Origin: Exiguobacterium indicum HHS 31
GTDB taxonomy: Bacteria > Bacillota > Bacilli > Exiguobacteriales > Exiguobacteriaceae
DNA length: 56,754 nucleotides
Direction: 5' to 3'
NCBI RefSeq assembly: GCF_001939065.1
Contig: NZ_MPSZ01000011.1
Location: 1-56,754 of the forward strand
This document shows, piece by piece, positions 1 to 6,379 of this stretch. The position numbers and the translations under genes are program-made. How positions within the stretch are numbered: the first letter of the stretch is position 1; each line of letters opens with the position of its first letter. The notes beneath the pieces were generated by a model. That model was not told the DNA's origin, searched no databases, and saw only the letters and a program-made list of their open reading frames with translations.

Positions 1-105
1 ACTGCCTTCCCTCCGAAGAGTTCCGTCAGTTTCCTGCGCTCGACTTGCATGTATTAGGCACGCCGCCAGCGTTCGTCCTGAGCCAGGATCAAACTCTCCA
101 TGAAG
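1..105 (-). rRNA. 16S ribosomal RNA, 5' end only
   Basis: The reverse complement contains the universal 16S 5' motif GAGAGTTTGATCCTGGCTCA followed by GACGAACGCTGGCGGCGTGC and CATGCAAGTCGAGCG. Only about the first 105 nt lie in the window; the gene continues off the left edge. The exact mature 5' end is placed about 7 nt before GAGAGTTTG by analogy with Bacillus. It is transcribed leftwards from the tandem promoters at 243-272 and 339-367. Confidence 0.97.
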
Positions 106-242
106 TGTTTGACTTGCTCGTTGTGTGACCGAAGTCACGATTGACGAAGCTTGCGCTTCATTCGTTTTTGTATTCCGTAGAATACGTTTTTTGCCTCATC
201 GTTCAGTTTTCAAAGTCCAATATGTCATTTGACGACTTTTAA

Positions 243-272
243 ATCTTACAGTAAAGTAATATGTGATGTCAA
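243..272 (-). promoter_or_regulatory. rrn promoter P2 (sigma-A)
   Basis: On the minus strand a perfect -35 TTGACA (267-272) is separated by 18 bp from a -10 TAAGAT (243-248). It is the promoter nearer to the 16S gene. The transcript start to 16S region (106-236) carries a boxA-like stretch, CTTTGAAAACTGAA, near 201-215, of the kind used for rRNA antitermination. I see no gene in 106-390. Confidence 0.85.
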
Positions 273-338
273 TTACTTTTTTGAAGTTTTTTTCGTCTGT
301 GACGCTCGCGTTTGGCGTGTGCCTCAGCGACATGTATT

Positions 339-367
339 AATATATCAACTCTTGTTTTTTTCGTCAA
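339..367 (-). promoter_or_regulatory. rrn promoter P1 (sigma-A)
   Basis: A -35 TTGACG (362-367) and -10 TATATT (339-344) are spaced by 17 bp on the minus strand, about 95 bp upstream of P2. Tandem P1/P2 promoters are normal for rRNA operons in Bacilli. The A-tract that precedes the -35 box resembles an UP element. Confidence 0.8.
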
Positions 368-390
368 CTGTTTTTCTAAAAAAACTTTAG

Positions 391-440
391 AAAAAAGATA
401 GACCCGCTTGAACCGGTAAAACACTACCCGTTCGCGGGTC
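391..440 (-). terminator. intrinsic terminator after the kbaA-like gene
   Basis: The stem GACCCGC/GCGGGTC, extended by GAAC/GTTC and GGTA/TACC (401-440), is followed on the minus strand by a run of T within 391-396. It sits 7 nt after the kbaA stop codon and separates this operon from the rRNA operon. The plus strand also has a T-run (441-445), so it could work in both directions. Confidence 0.8.
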
Positions 441-447
441 TTTTTCG

Positions 448-1050
448 TTACGCCTGTTTTTGCGATTGTCCTTGAGAAGCCGGCTTTTCTTGCAAGCGAT
501 GCAGCATTAGAATCTGATACGCATTACAGATTAAAAGTGTCGCAAGCGCCGCCCATAACATCCGCTTATCTTGTGTTGCCTGCAAAGCAGGTACCCATTC
601 GATCAACGTGATGACTGTCATGAGGAACAATGTTGGAATGAACGCTGTAAAGTTCGTTTCCCGTGCTTTCGTCCGCGCGACTAAGAATGCAATTAAAAGC
701 AAGACGACCATCTCACCAATATAAAGGCTCGTCTTATCAAAGCCGTATGCTAATCCGCGTAGATAGACACCATCAAATAGTGCAAATGCGATCAAGACGA
801 CCTGGACACGGTTCCAAAGCTTTGCGCCGCGGAATAAATCGAGTCCGACGCGGTGTAAGATCAAGTACGAGAAGAATCCCATCAAACTGATGGCTGTCCA
901 CGTACTACTGTAGGAGAGAGCCGTCACATATCCGCTAATCGATTGATTTCGGATATATCCAGGTTCTGCTACCAAGTTAAACACGAAGCCGGCGAGCGTT
1001 CCGATTAGGAGCGTCATCCAAAACAGCTTCAAAAATCCTTTAATCTTCAT
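448..1050 (-). CDS. kbaA: KbaA-like membrane protein (KinB pathway activator family)
   Basis: The 200-residue protein is almost all membrane: hydrophobic segments lie near residues 8-28, 45-65, 82-98, 108-125, 135-152 and 165-183, with a charged, Gln-rich tail. Length and position (right after salA and just before an rRNA operon) match B. subtilis KbaA, which helps activate the KinB sporulation kinase. The neighbouring Bacillus genes gerD and pdaB are missing, so a sporulation role is unlikely here and the true job is unknown. It starts at ATG 2 nt after the salA stop, with GGGATAAGA as a modest ribosome binding site, so it is probably co-transcribed with salA. Confidence 0.75.
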   Translation of the reverse strand: MKIKGFLKLFWMTLLIGTLAGFVFNLVAEPGYIRNQSISGYVTALSYSSTWTAISLMGFFSYLILHRVGLDLFRGAKLWNRVQVVLIAFALFDGVYLRGLAYGFDKTSLYIGEMVVLLLIAFLVARTKARETNFTAFIPTLFLMTVITLIEWVPALQATQDKRMLWAALATLLICNAYQILMLHRLQEKPASQGQSQKQA

Positions 1051-1052
1051 TC

Positions 1053-2084
1053 TTATCCCTCTACTTTTTCGATGACACGCGTGGCGAGTTCATTATAGTA
1101 CGTCTCAAATGGATGATCATCGCGATAGATCGATGGGGCGAAGTCCGCATCGTTCGCATATGGTTGTCCAAGTGGAATCTTAGCTAGAATATCGGTTTTT
1201 AACGCTTCTGACAACCTCTCTCCGCCCCCACTACCGAAGACATATTCTTTTTCGCCTGTCACTTTGCTTTCAAAGTACGCCATGTTCTCGACGATTCCGA
1301 GGAGACGATGGTTCGTTTTGATTGCCATTGCTCCTGCTCGTGCTGCAACGAAAGCGGCTGTCGCGTGAGGTGTCGTGACGATGACTTCCTGACAGCTCGG
1401 GAGCATCGAATGAATGTCGAGTGCGACATCTCCTGTCCCCGGTGGAAGATCAAGCAACAAGTAATCGAGATCGCCCCATTCGACGTCTGCGAAGAAGTTG
1501 TTGAGCATCTTCCCGAGCATTGGTCCCCGCCAGATGACTGGTGCATTATCTTCGACGAAGAAGCCCATTGAGATGACTTTAACGCCAAAGCGTTCTGGTG
1601 GAACGATTCGGTCGTTCACGACAGTCGGACGTGTTTCGATTCCCATCATGTCTGGAACACTAAAGCCGTAGATATCGGCATCAATCAACCCGACTTTCTT
1701 CCCTGCTCGTGCGAGGGCGACTGCTAAGTTAACGGAAACCGTTGATTTCCCGACGCCCCCTTTACCAGAAGCGATCGCGATGAACGTCGTACCAGATTCT
1801 GGTTTGAGAATTGATGGTGTCGTAGCTGCTTGAATTCCGTGATCACCGAGTGCCTCAAAACGGAGTCCCACTGTCTTGAATCCTTTTTCTTTCAGTTCCT
1901 TGACGATTTGCTGTTGGAGCACGAGTTGCTCCCCAGAACCAGATTGAGCTAAAGCGATTTTCAGACTGACATAATCACCTTTAATCCGGACGTCACGAAT
2001 GCCGTTCGTATCTGCAAGCGGGCGGTCAATCGTCGGATCGACGAGCGTTCCGACTACCTCGCGAATTTCTTGTTCATTCAACAT
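1053..2084 (-). CDS. salA: Mrp/NBP35-family P-loop ATPase, SalA type
   Basis: The 343-residue protein has an N-terminal MIP18/DUF59-like domain (about residues 1-85) and a MinD/ParA-type ATPase domain with deviant Walker A GKGGVGKST (about 108-116) and Walker B-like LLLDLPPGTGD. Mrp proteins often carry a C-terminal CxxC that holds a bridging Fe-S cluster. This protein has a single Cys (in PSCQEV) and no CxxC, which fits the SalA branch: in B. subtilis an ATP-binding regulator that relieves ScoC repression of exoproteases. The start has a strong site, GGGGGAAGG. It is probably co-transcribed with the downstream kbaA-like gene. Confidence 0.85.
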   Translation of the reverse strand: MLNEQEIREVVGTLVDPTIDRPLADTNGIRDVRIKGDYVSLKIALAQSGSGEQLVLQQQIVKELKEKGFKTVGLRFEALGDHGIQAATTPSILKPESGTTFIAIASGKGGVGKSTVSVNLAVALARAGKKVGLIDADIYGFSVPDMMGIETRPTVVNDRIVPPERFGVKVISMGFFVEDNAPVIWRGPMLGKMLNNFFADVEWGDLDYLLLDLPPGTGDVALDIHSMLPSCQEVIVTTPHATAAFVAARAGAMAIKTNHRLLGIVENMAYFESKVTGEKEYVFGSGGGERLSEALKTDILAKIPLGQPYANDADFAPSIYRDDHPFETYYNELATRVIEKVEG

Positions 2085-2123
2085 AGTGCCTTCCCCCTGA
2101 AAACGTTCGATTTAATCCTTATT

Positions 2124-2152
2124 AGTATAACAAAAATAAGAGAGCGCTTGCA
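2124..2152 (-). promoter_or_regulatory. probable salA promoter
   Basis: A good -10 TATACT (2124-2129) lies 17 bp from a weak -35 TGCAAG (2147-2152) on the minus strand, 40 nt before the salA start. It falls just after the hairpin at 2158-2195. Confidence 0.45.
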
Positions 2153-2157
2153 CATTT

Positions 2158-2195
2158 CGACACCGGAAAGGATGACTTTTCCATGTCCAGTGTCG
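2158..2195 (-). terminator. hairpin between the peptidase gene and salA
   Basis: A 10-bp stem with one wobble pair (CGACACTGGA with TCCGGTGTCG on the minus strand) lies after the peptidase stop codon. There is no T-run after it on the minus strand and only GTTTTC on the plus strand, so termination is uncertain. Confidence 0.35.
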
Positions 2196-2228
2196 GTTTT
2201 CATCATTTTACTCGATCATTCGCTCGTT

Positions 2229-2879
2229 TTAGAACATTCGGTTCCATGTACGAGGACCCACGACACCATCAACGGCAAGTCCTTGACGTGTTTGATAGGC
2301 ACGCACCTTCTGAGCCGTCTCTGCATCAAAGCGCCGAGTCACGGTTGCTTTGACTGCACGTTGGATCCGTTCGATATCCCGCGGATTCATATTGGCTGCC
2401 CTTTGATACAACGGACGACCTGGATACGGAACGATCGCACGAGAGCGATTCGTCGTTTCTTCAGACACTCCTAGTAATTCAAAGTGTGGATAATCCTTAA
2501 AGCTCGTCCAGTCCCCACCCCAAGAAAATCCACGTCGTTTCATCGCAGCAACAATCTTTTGAAAGCTTTGGTCGTTTCGAAACAGCGCTTGTGTACCGTC
2601 TTTGGAATATTGAAAGAGGTCGACGGCAATGCCACGGTTATGATTCGATTGTCCCCCACGTGCATTCGTTACGATTGGTCCCGGTAGTGTCCGTCCCTGT
2701 GCGTACAACCGATTCTGTTCTGCGATGGATCGGTACCCTTGTGCGACGCCTACATAAATCCCTTGCGCATGCATCTCCCGGATGACCTCTTGCGTCCGTT
2801 TGGCGACTTCTCGCGACAGTCCCGAAGCATTCAACTTCCGATTCGCTCGCTCGAGTAACCAGTTGATCGATAATGCCAT
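2229..2879 (-). CDS. L-Ala-D-Glu endopeptidase with peptidoglycan-binding domain (phage endolysin-like)
   Basis: The 216-residue protein has an M15-family (VanY/CwlK/Ply500-type) catalytic domain at about residues 1-150. Visible motifs are GYRSIAEQNRLYAQGRT, the zinc-binding SNHNRGIAVD, GGDW and the final ligand in DYPHFEL. The start (MALSINWLLERANRKLNASG) resembles what I remember of the Listeria phage endolysin Ply500. A PG_binding_1-like domain (about 165-216, with QTRQGLAVDGVVGPRTW) follows. There is no signal peptide, unlike a normally secreted cell-wall enzyme, so export would need a holin or another route. It occupies the place where Bacillus has cwlD. ATG at 2879 follows GGGAG at 9 nt. 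Confidence 0.85.
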   Translation of the reverse strand: MALSINWLLERANRKLNASGLSREVAKRTQEVIREMHAQGIYVGVAQGYRSIAEQNRLYAQGRTLPGPIVTNARGGQSNHNRGIAVDLFQYSKDGTQALFRNDQSFQKIVAAMKRRGFSWGGDWTSFKDYPHFELLGVSEETTNRSRAIVPYPGRPLYQRAANMNPRDIERIQRAVKATVTRRFDAETAQKVRAYQTRQGLAVDGVVGPRTWNRMF

Positions 2880-2924
2880 CTATGCTCACTCCCTTTGTCT
2901 CCTGTTCCCGAAAACAAAATCCGC

Positions 2925-2930
2925 TATACT
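2925..2930 (+). promoter_or_regulatory. possible -10 box for the small plus-strand gene
   Basis: TATACT lies 46 nt before the ATG at 2976, but the -35 region (TGTTCC at 2903-2908, 16-bp spacing) is poor. The 96-bp gap between the divergent genes (2880-2975) holds this box and no other clear signal. Confidence 0.35.
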
Positions 2931-2975
2931 TATGGAATGCAGAATGATTTTAACTCATATCAAAAGGAGCATCCT

Positions 2976-3263
2976 ATGAAAAAACGCATCATTTGGACAC
3001 TTGGCGTCACCTGTCTCTTACATCTTAGCTTCGTCCTGTATCTGACGCTGCAACCGACTGTCGCTACCGAGACGGAGTTACCGGACAATGCAACCGTCTT
3101 GAGTGAAGAAACCTCTTTTACGGGACATGTCGGTCAAGCGACGACACATACACCTACCCAATTCATACAATCTCTCTTTGTTTGGAGCATCCCGCTGACG
3201 ATCGTCATCCTCTATCTTCTTCTGACGATATTGCACCGATTACGCTCCACTCCGTCGTCTTGA
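2976..3263 (+). CDS. small membrane protein with two predicted helices, unknown function
   Basis: This is the only plus-strand gene I accept in the window. The start is taken at ATG 2976 (MKKRIIWTLG), which has AGGAG 7 nt upstream, rather than at an earlier ATG lacking a site. The 95-residue product has a hydrophobic segment at about residues 5-26, a polar Thr-rich middle (about 27-62) and a second hydrophobic segment at about 66-85 ending in HRLRST. I do not recognise the family. It is transcribed away from the endolysin-like gene and ends at its own terminator. Size and topology would allow a holin-like role, but nothing proves it. Confidence 0.65.
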   Translation: MKKRIIWTLGVTCLLHLSFVLYLTLQPTVATETELPDNATVLSEETSFTGHVGQATTHTPTQFIQSLFVWSIPLTIVILYLLLTILHRLRSTPSS

Positions 3264-3270
3264 CTTGAAT

Positions 3271-3305
3271 CGCTGTTCTGACACTTCGTCAGGAGAGCGG
3301 TTTTT
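3271..3305 (+). terminator. intrinsic terminator of the small membrane protein gene
   Basis: A 12-bp stem with one mismatch (CGCTGTTCTGAC and GTCAGGAGAGCG, loop ACTTC) at 3271-3299 is followed by GTTTTT at 3300-3305 on the plus strand, 8 nt after the stop codon. Confidence 0.85.
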
Positions 3306-3313
3306 CAATGCAC

Positions 3314-3343
3314 AAAAAAACCTCCCACCACAAGGGTGAGAGG
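3314..3343 (-). terminator. displaced rpsI terminator, now ending the inserted genes
   Basis: The stem CCTCTCACC/GGTGGGAGG with loop CTTGT (3321-3343) is followed by seven T on the minus strand (3314-3320). It is the outer repeat's copy of the rpsI terminator and lies about 60 nt after the stop of gene B, so the insert is closed off from the host genes on both sides. Confidence 0.88.
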
Positions 3344-3387
3344 GATTCGAAAAGAATTAACGTTTCGAGAATTGTGGTGCACGACGA
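3314..3387. repeat. outer copy of the 74-bp direct repeat (displaced rpsI 3' end plus terminator)
   Basis: These 74 bases are identical, base by base, to 5477-5550. On the minus strand they read: last 10 codons of rpsI and TAA stop (3357-3387), 13 nt of spacer, terminator hairpin, T-run. The bases differ immediately outside the match (t at 3388 versus g at 5551; the A-run is 7 versus 8 long). The copy here is detached from the gene and is a remnant or attachment-site half. Directly beside it (3388-3401) is a perfect palindrome, TGTAATTTATTACA. Confidence 0.97.
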
Positions 3388-3403
3388 TGTAATTTATTAC
3401 ACT

Positions 3404-4291
3404 TTATAAGCTAATATTTAAAAATTTAGCTATAGTCGCTAAAGAGGCTACAGTTCCAAGAGAGCTTTTTAAGAACCCAAGAAGCCTTTTAGCCTTTGAA
3501 GTATCTTCTTTCTCAATAGCTTCTCTAAGTTCTTCAGCATTATATTCTGCTTGTTCTTTTTTTGCTTGATCTTGAATTTTATTTATTTCGTTAAATAGCT
3601 CTTTAAAGGCCTCTTCAGTTTCATTTTGAATAACATTCTGTGATTGAACCACATTATCAGCCTGAATGGCACTGTTCCCACTAAAGTTTGAGTCATTAAA
3701 ACTTCCTTTAATAATTCTTTGATCCATAGTTCCATCCCCCATATTATTTTGAGTGATTTGAAAGAATTGTTGAATAATACAAGGAGCTGATTGAGCTTTA
3801 ATTTTTGCTGCCGCATTCTCAGATATACTTACTTCTATCGGAAAAATATCTACTAAAGACTCAGGAGATCCACTATTAATCTCTAAACTAGATTGGTTAT
3901 CTAATTTAGTCACACTAGACTCTTTCTCACACAACTTTTTTTTTACATGAGCTAATACATATTCTTTATACTCTGAATCGATTTTAAAAACCGGGAAAAA
4001 ATCGGAAGCATTCAATTCAAATTCTTCTCCACAGTTACAATCGTATTCTTTTAGCGATTGTTTATCTTTAGTTAAATCAAGAGTTCTAGAACAATTTGGA
4101 CATCTTAATTCCCAAATTAGATGAAGTTCATCTTCTGGACCAGATCTCTCTGATAAATGATTAAACGCCTCAGCAGATGAGATACTCAAATGCTTAGCTA
4201 ATGCAGAAGGATAAAATCTATCTACCCTGTTAATAGCTAGAGTTTCAATATATAGATTGATAGTATCCCTAATTTCATAAGCTTTTGCCAT
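3404..4291 (-). CDS. insert gene B: Cys-cluster protein with hydrophobic C-terminal helix, unknown function
   Basis: The start is ATG 4291 (MAKAYEIRDT), which has GGGGAGGTG 6 nt upstream; an in-frame TTG at 4324 has no site. The product is 295 residues. Residues 1-60 look helical and may form a winged-helix-like DNA-binding region (FYPSALAKHLSISSAEAF). C64-x2-C67 and C85-x-C87 form a zinc-ribbon-like cluster. Residues 130-185 are mixed. Residues 190-222 are Asn/Gln/Ser-rich (GSFNDSNFSGNSA). Residues 224-262 are charged and helical, and residues 268-295 form an amphipathic to hydrophobic segment (LLGFLKSSLGTVASLATIAK). A repeat-like Asn-rich linker joined to such a helical tail recalls C-terminal effector modules of bacterial conflict proteins; this is an inference. 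It follows gene A by 33 nt. Confidence 0.8.
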   Translation of the reverse strand: MAKAYEIRDTINLYIETLAINRVDRFYPSALAKHLSISSAEAFNHLSERSGPEDELHLIWELRCPNCSRTLDLTKDKQSLKEYDCNCGEEFELNASDFFPVFKIDSEYKEYVLAHVKKKLCEKESSVTKLDNQSSLEINSGSPESLVDIFPIEVSISENAAAKIKAQSAPCIIQQFFQITQNNMGDGTMDQRIIKGSFNDSNFSGNSAIQADNVVQSQNVIQNETEEAFKELFNEINKIQDQAKKEQAEYNAEELREAIEKEDTSKAKRLLGFLKSSLGTVASLATIAKFLNISL

Positions 4292-4324
4292 TTGAGCACC
4301 TCCCCTATATTTAAATAAATTCAA

Positions 4325-5401
4325 TTAAATAATAACACGCGACCTTACAAAGTCAATAACGTCCTCCGTTACTTGCGAAACAAATACTACACTTTTAGAA
4401 TTTATGCCTATTCGTATAGTAAAAGTGTCTTCCACATTTTCGATTACGTAGGGAAACTTAATGAATCCACCTTGATGTTGCAAATACGGATTTAGATAGC
4501 TGAATAGAGGAAGTGATCTTATTTCACTACTTCCAGCCATACCTACTGTTTCCATTCCAGACAGCACTAAATTAGCAAAAGGCACTATAGCCTCTCCTTG
4601 CATAAAGGAATCACTTGCGTTTTGTAAATGGGTTTCTAAAATTGTAGTATCTTTAGTTTGCATATATTCATCTAAAGCTTTTAATACATTTACAACTGAC
4701 ACCATTTCATCTTCACTAAAGTCCTTAAAGTAAAGTTCCGGTTTGGAAGTAGCTTCAGTTAATTGACCATTTAACTGATCAGCTATAGTTCCCATCTCTT
4801 GTTCAAAAGGAGTCTTTATTGGTTCCATCGTAATTTGTAATCTTAACGAATGAGCTACCTTCCTTACCACTTCAGGTGCTTTTCTTGTATCACCACGTAT
4901 TTCTAGAATCCCCTTATCTGAATCAAAATAAACAGTAGCGATAGCGGTTTTAGTAGCAGTTTTTATAGTGGTCGTAGTGGGTTCATATCTAACTCCACTT
5001 TTATAAATATACCTTAGAAACGTTCCATTAGCTGAGAGACCGGTCGATCCGAAAAGCAGTTCTGGTATGGTCGTGACATCATTTTCTTGAATAGGATTCG
5101 TTTCTGTAAAAGGATCAAACGAACTAGATTGTCGAATTAGTTGACGAAACTCATCAGTAGTAAGTCCAGAATCTAATTTATACCAAGAAACAGCAGTTGC
5201 TTTAGTAGACAAAATTCTATTTTCAATTTTAGAAATGGTTTCTAAATTAAAACGATTTTTTTCAAGATAAATTCTCATTACAAGTTCATGTTTATTTAAG
5301 GTAGTATCATCGATATCAAGATCTGTAGCAATGTCTTTTAAAGTAGATATATTCATCTTGAATAGATCTTGAATCAACATAATGTCTTTAATTGTATGCA
5401 T
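4325..5401 (-). CDS. insert gene A: 358-residue protein, possible SAP-like N-terminus, unknown function
   Basis: I do not recognise this family. Residues 8-50 (helix, STLKDIATDLDID, then KHELVMRIYLEKNR) resemble the two-helix SAP/Rho-N fold that often binds nucleic acid. Residues 125-195 look like alternating beta strands (RYIYKSG, AIATVYFD, GILEIRGD) followed by a helix. Residues 228-285 are helical, and residues 312-345 are beta-rich again (FIKFPYVIEN, TFTIRIGI, SVVFVSQV). There is no signal peptide, membrane segment, P-loop or obvious nuclease motif. ATG 5401 is preceded by GGGGG. It is the first gene of the insert and codes in A+T-rich DNA unlike its neighbours. With gene B it forms an apparent operon. 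Confidence 0.8.
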   Translation of the reverse strand: MHTIKDIMLIQDLFKMNISTLKDIATDLDIDDTTLNKHELVMRIYLEKNRFNLETISKIENRILSTKATAVSWYKLDSGLTTDEFRQLIRQSSSFDPFTETNPIQENDVTTIPELLFGSTGLSANGTFLRYIYKSGVRYEPTTTTIKTATKTAIATVYFDSDKGILEIRGDTRKAPEVVRKVAHSLRLQITMEPIKTPFEQEMGTIADQLNGQLTEATSKPELYFKDFSEDEMVSVVNVLKALDEYMQTKDTTILETHLQNASDSFMQGEAIVPFANLVLSGMETVGMAGSSEIRSLPLFSYLNPYLQHQGGFIKFPYVIENVEDTFTIRIGINSKSVVFVSQVTEDVIDFVRSRVII

Positions 5402-5476
5402 ACCTATCCCCCGTGTAATTATTTTCCATATATAAAGTTTATCTTATAATACACTGAATTGAAAGCATAAATGACA
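5402..5476 (-). promoter_or_regulatory. A+T-rich upstream region of insert gene A, probable promoter
   Basis: The 75-bp gap between the inner repeat and gene A must hold the insert's own promoter, since the rpsI terminator closes off read-through. On the minus strand a -10-like TATTAT or TATAAG lies near 5444-5455 and a -35-like TTGTCA at the repeat edge, but spacing is too long (20 bp), so I cannot fix the boxes. A TGTAATTATT stretch near 5410-5419 partly matches the palindrome at 3388-3401. Confidence 0.4.
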
Positions 5477-5506
5477 AAAAAAACCTCCCACCACAAGGGT
5501 GAGAGG
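5476..5506 (-). terminator. rpsI terminator
   Basis: A 9-bp stem with one G-T pair, CCTCTCACC/GGTGGGAGG (5484-5506), is followed by eight T on the minus strand (5476-5483), 14 nt after the rpsI stop codon. It ends the rplM-rpsI transcript and isolates it from the insert. Confidence 0.92.
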
Positions 5507-5550
5507 GATTCGAAAAGAATTAACGTTTCGAGAATTGTGGTGCACGACGA
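5477..5550. repeat. inner copy of the 74-bp direct repeat (native rpsI 3' end plus terminator)
   Basis: Identical to 3314-3387. This copy is in frame with rpsI and supplies its last 10 codons (ending APQFSKR), the stop and the terminator, so rpsI remains whole. See the outer copy for boundaries. Confidence 0.97.
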
Positions 5551-5912
5551 GCTGCTTTAAGACCGTATTTTTTACGCTCTTTCATACGAGCATCACGAGT
5601 CAAGAAGCCTTTCGCTTTGAGTGCGCCGCGGAATTCTGGATCCGCTTGAAGAAGAGCACGTGAGATACCGTGACGGATAGCGCCTGCTTGACCAGTGAAG
5701 CCGCCGCCTTTGACCGTTACGATTACATCGTACTTGCCTTCTGTTTCTGTGATTACGAGTGGTTCTTTTGCAGTCATGATCAATGTCTCATAACCGAAGT
5801 ATTCGCTGATATCGCGACCGTTAACTGTGACTTTACCGTCTCCAGCAACGAGGAAAACGCGCGCTGCCGCGTGTTTCCGGCGACCAGTGCCGTAGTAACG
5901 TACATCTGCCAT
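5520..5912 (-). CDS. rpsI: 30S ribosomal protein S9
   Basis: The 130-residue product is full length for the family. It has the conserved beginning [19 protein letters not shown], the [19 protein letters not shown] core and the basic tail [12 protein letters not shown], which in S9 reaches into the ribosomal P site and contacts tRNA. The gene is the second of the rplM-rpsI pair (24 nt apart). Its last 10 codons are duplicated 2.1 kb downstream at the far end of the inserted element, so the 3' end is probably a recombination target. Confidence 0.97.
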   Translation of the reverse strand: MADVRYYGTGRRKHAAARVFLVAGDGKVTVNGRDISEYFGYETLIMTAKEPLVITETEGKYDVIVTVKGGGFTGQAGAIRHGISRALLQADPEFRGALKAKGFLTRDARMKERKKYGLKAARRAPQFSKR

Positions 5913-5936
5913 CGTGTAGTTCCTCCTAAATTCGTA

Positions 5937-6374
5937 TTAACCGCGAAGTTCGTAAACTTCTGGTTGTTGTGCTTCGTGCTTGTGTGCAGCTCCAGCGTAG
6001 ACGTGGAGTTTGTTGAACATTTGACGACCGAGGCTACCTTTTGGAAGCATCCCTTTGATCGCGAGTTCAAGCATGCGCTCAGGTTTGTTAGCAAGCATAT
6101 CGCGTGCAACAGTCTGCTTTAAGCCGCCTGGATGACCAGAGTGACGGTAGTAGACTTTTTTGTCGAGTTTGTTACCAGTTAAAACGATTTTCTCAACGTT
6201 GATGAGGATAACGTTATCCCCACAGTCAACGTGTGGTGTGAACGTAGGCTTGTGCTTACCACGGAGAAGTGATGAAACTTCGCTCGCAAGGCGACCGAGT
6301 GTTTTACCTTCAGCGTCGATAAGGAGCCATTTGCGTTCTACATCAGTAGCTTTCGCCATGAAAGTTGTGCGCAT
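5937..6374 (-). CDS. rplM: 50S ribosomal protein L13
   Basis: The 145-residue product equals the usual length and has family motifs [16 protein letters not shown] and [10 protein letters not shown]13 is an early-assembling 23S rRNA binder. The start ATG 6374 follows TTAGGAGG at good spacing. A strong promoter and structured leader lie upstream, so rplM-rpsI form their own transcription unit. Confidence 0.97.
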   Translation of the reverse strand: MRTTFMAKATDVERKWLLIDAEGKTLGRLASEVSSLLRGKHKPTFTPHVDCGDNVILINVEKIVLTGNKLDKKVYYRHSGHPGGLKQTVARDMLANKPERMLELAIKGMLPKGSLGRQMFNKLHVYAGAAHKHEAQQPEVYELRG

Positions 6375-6379
6375 GTAAA

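Larger units (their letters stand above)
3314..5550. mobile_element. two-gene A+T-rich insert bounded by 74-bp repeats at the rpsI 3' end
   Basis: The unit of repeat plus unique DNA is 2163 bp long (2089 bp unique, 3388-5476). Three 60-base lines counted by hand inside it gave 28-37% G+C, against 52% for a line in clpC. The repeat restores an intact rpsI, as elements that integrate into the 3' end of a conserved gene usually do; rpsI is, as far as I recall, a known integration site for some Firmicute integrative elements. No integrase, transposase or relaxase is present, so it may be moved in trans, be a decayed island, or have entered by single-crossover recombination. Confidence 0.8.

Noticed and set aside
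2070-2474. A 134-codon plus-strand frame across the salA start and the peptidase gene
   Set aside because: It overlaps two well-supported minus-strand genes and lacks a ribosome binding site.
4292-4324. TTG at 4324 as start of insert gene B
   Set aside because: No ribosome site stands before it, whereas GGGGAGGTG is ideally placed for ATG 4291.
3404-5401. Reading the insert as a toxin-antitoxin pair
   Set aside because: Both proteins are far larger than usual type II partners and show no known toxin or antitoxin motif. Not excluded, but unsupported.
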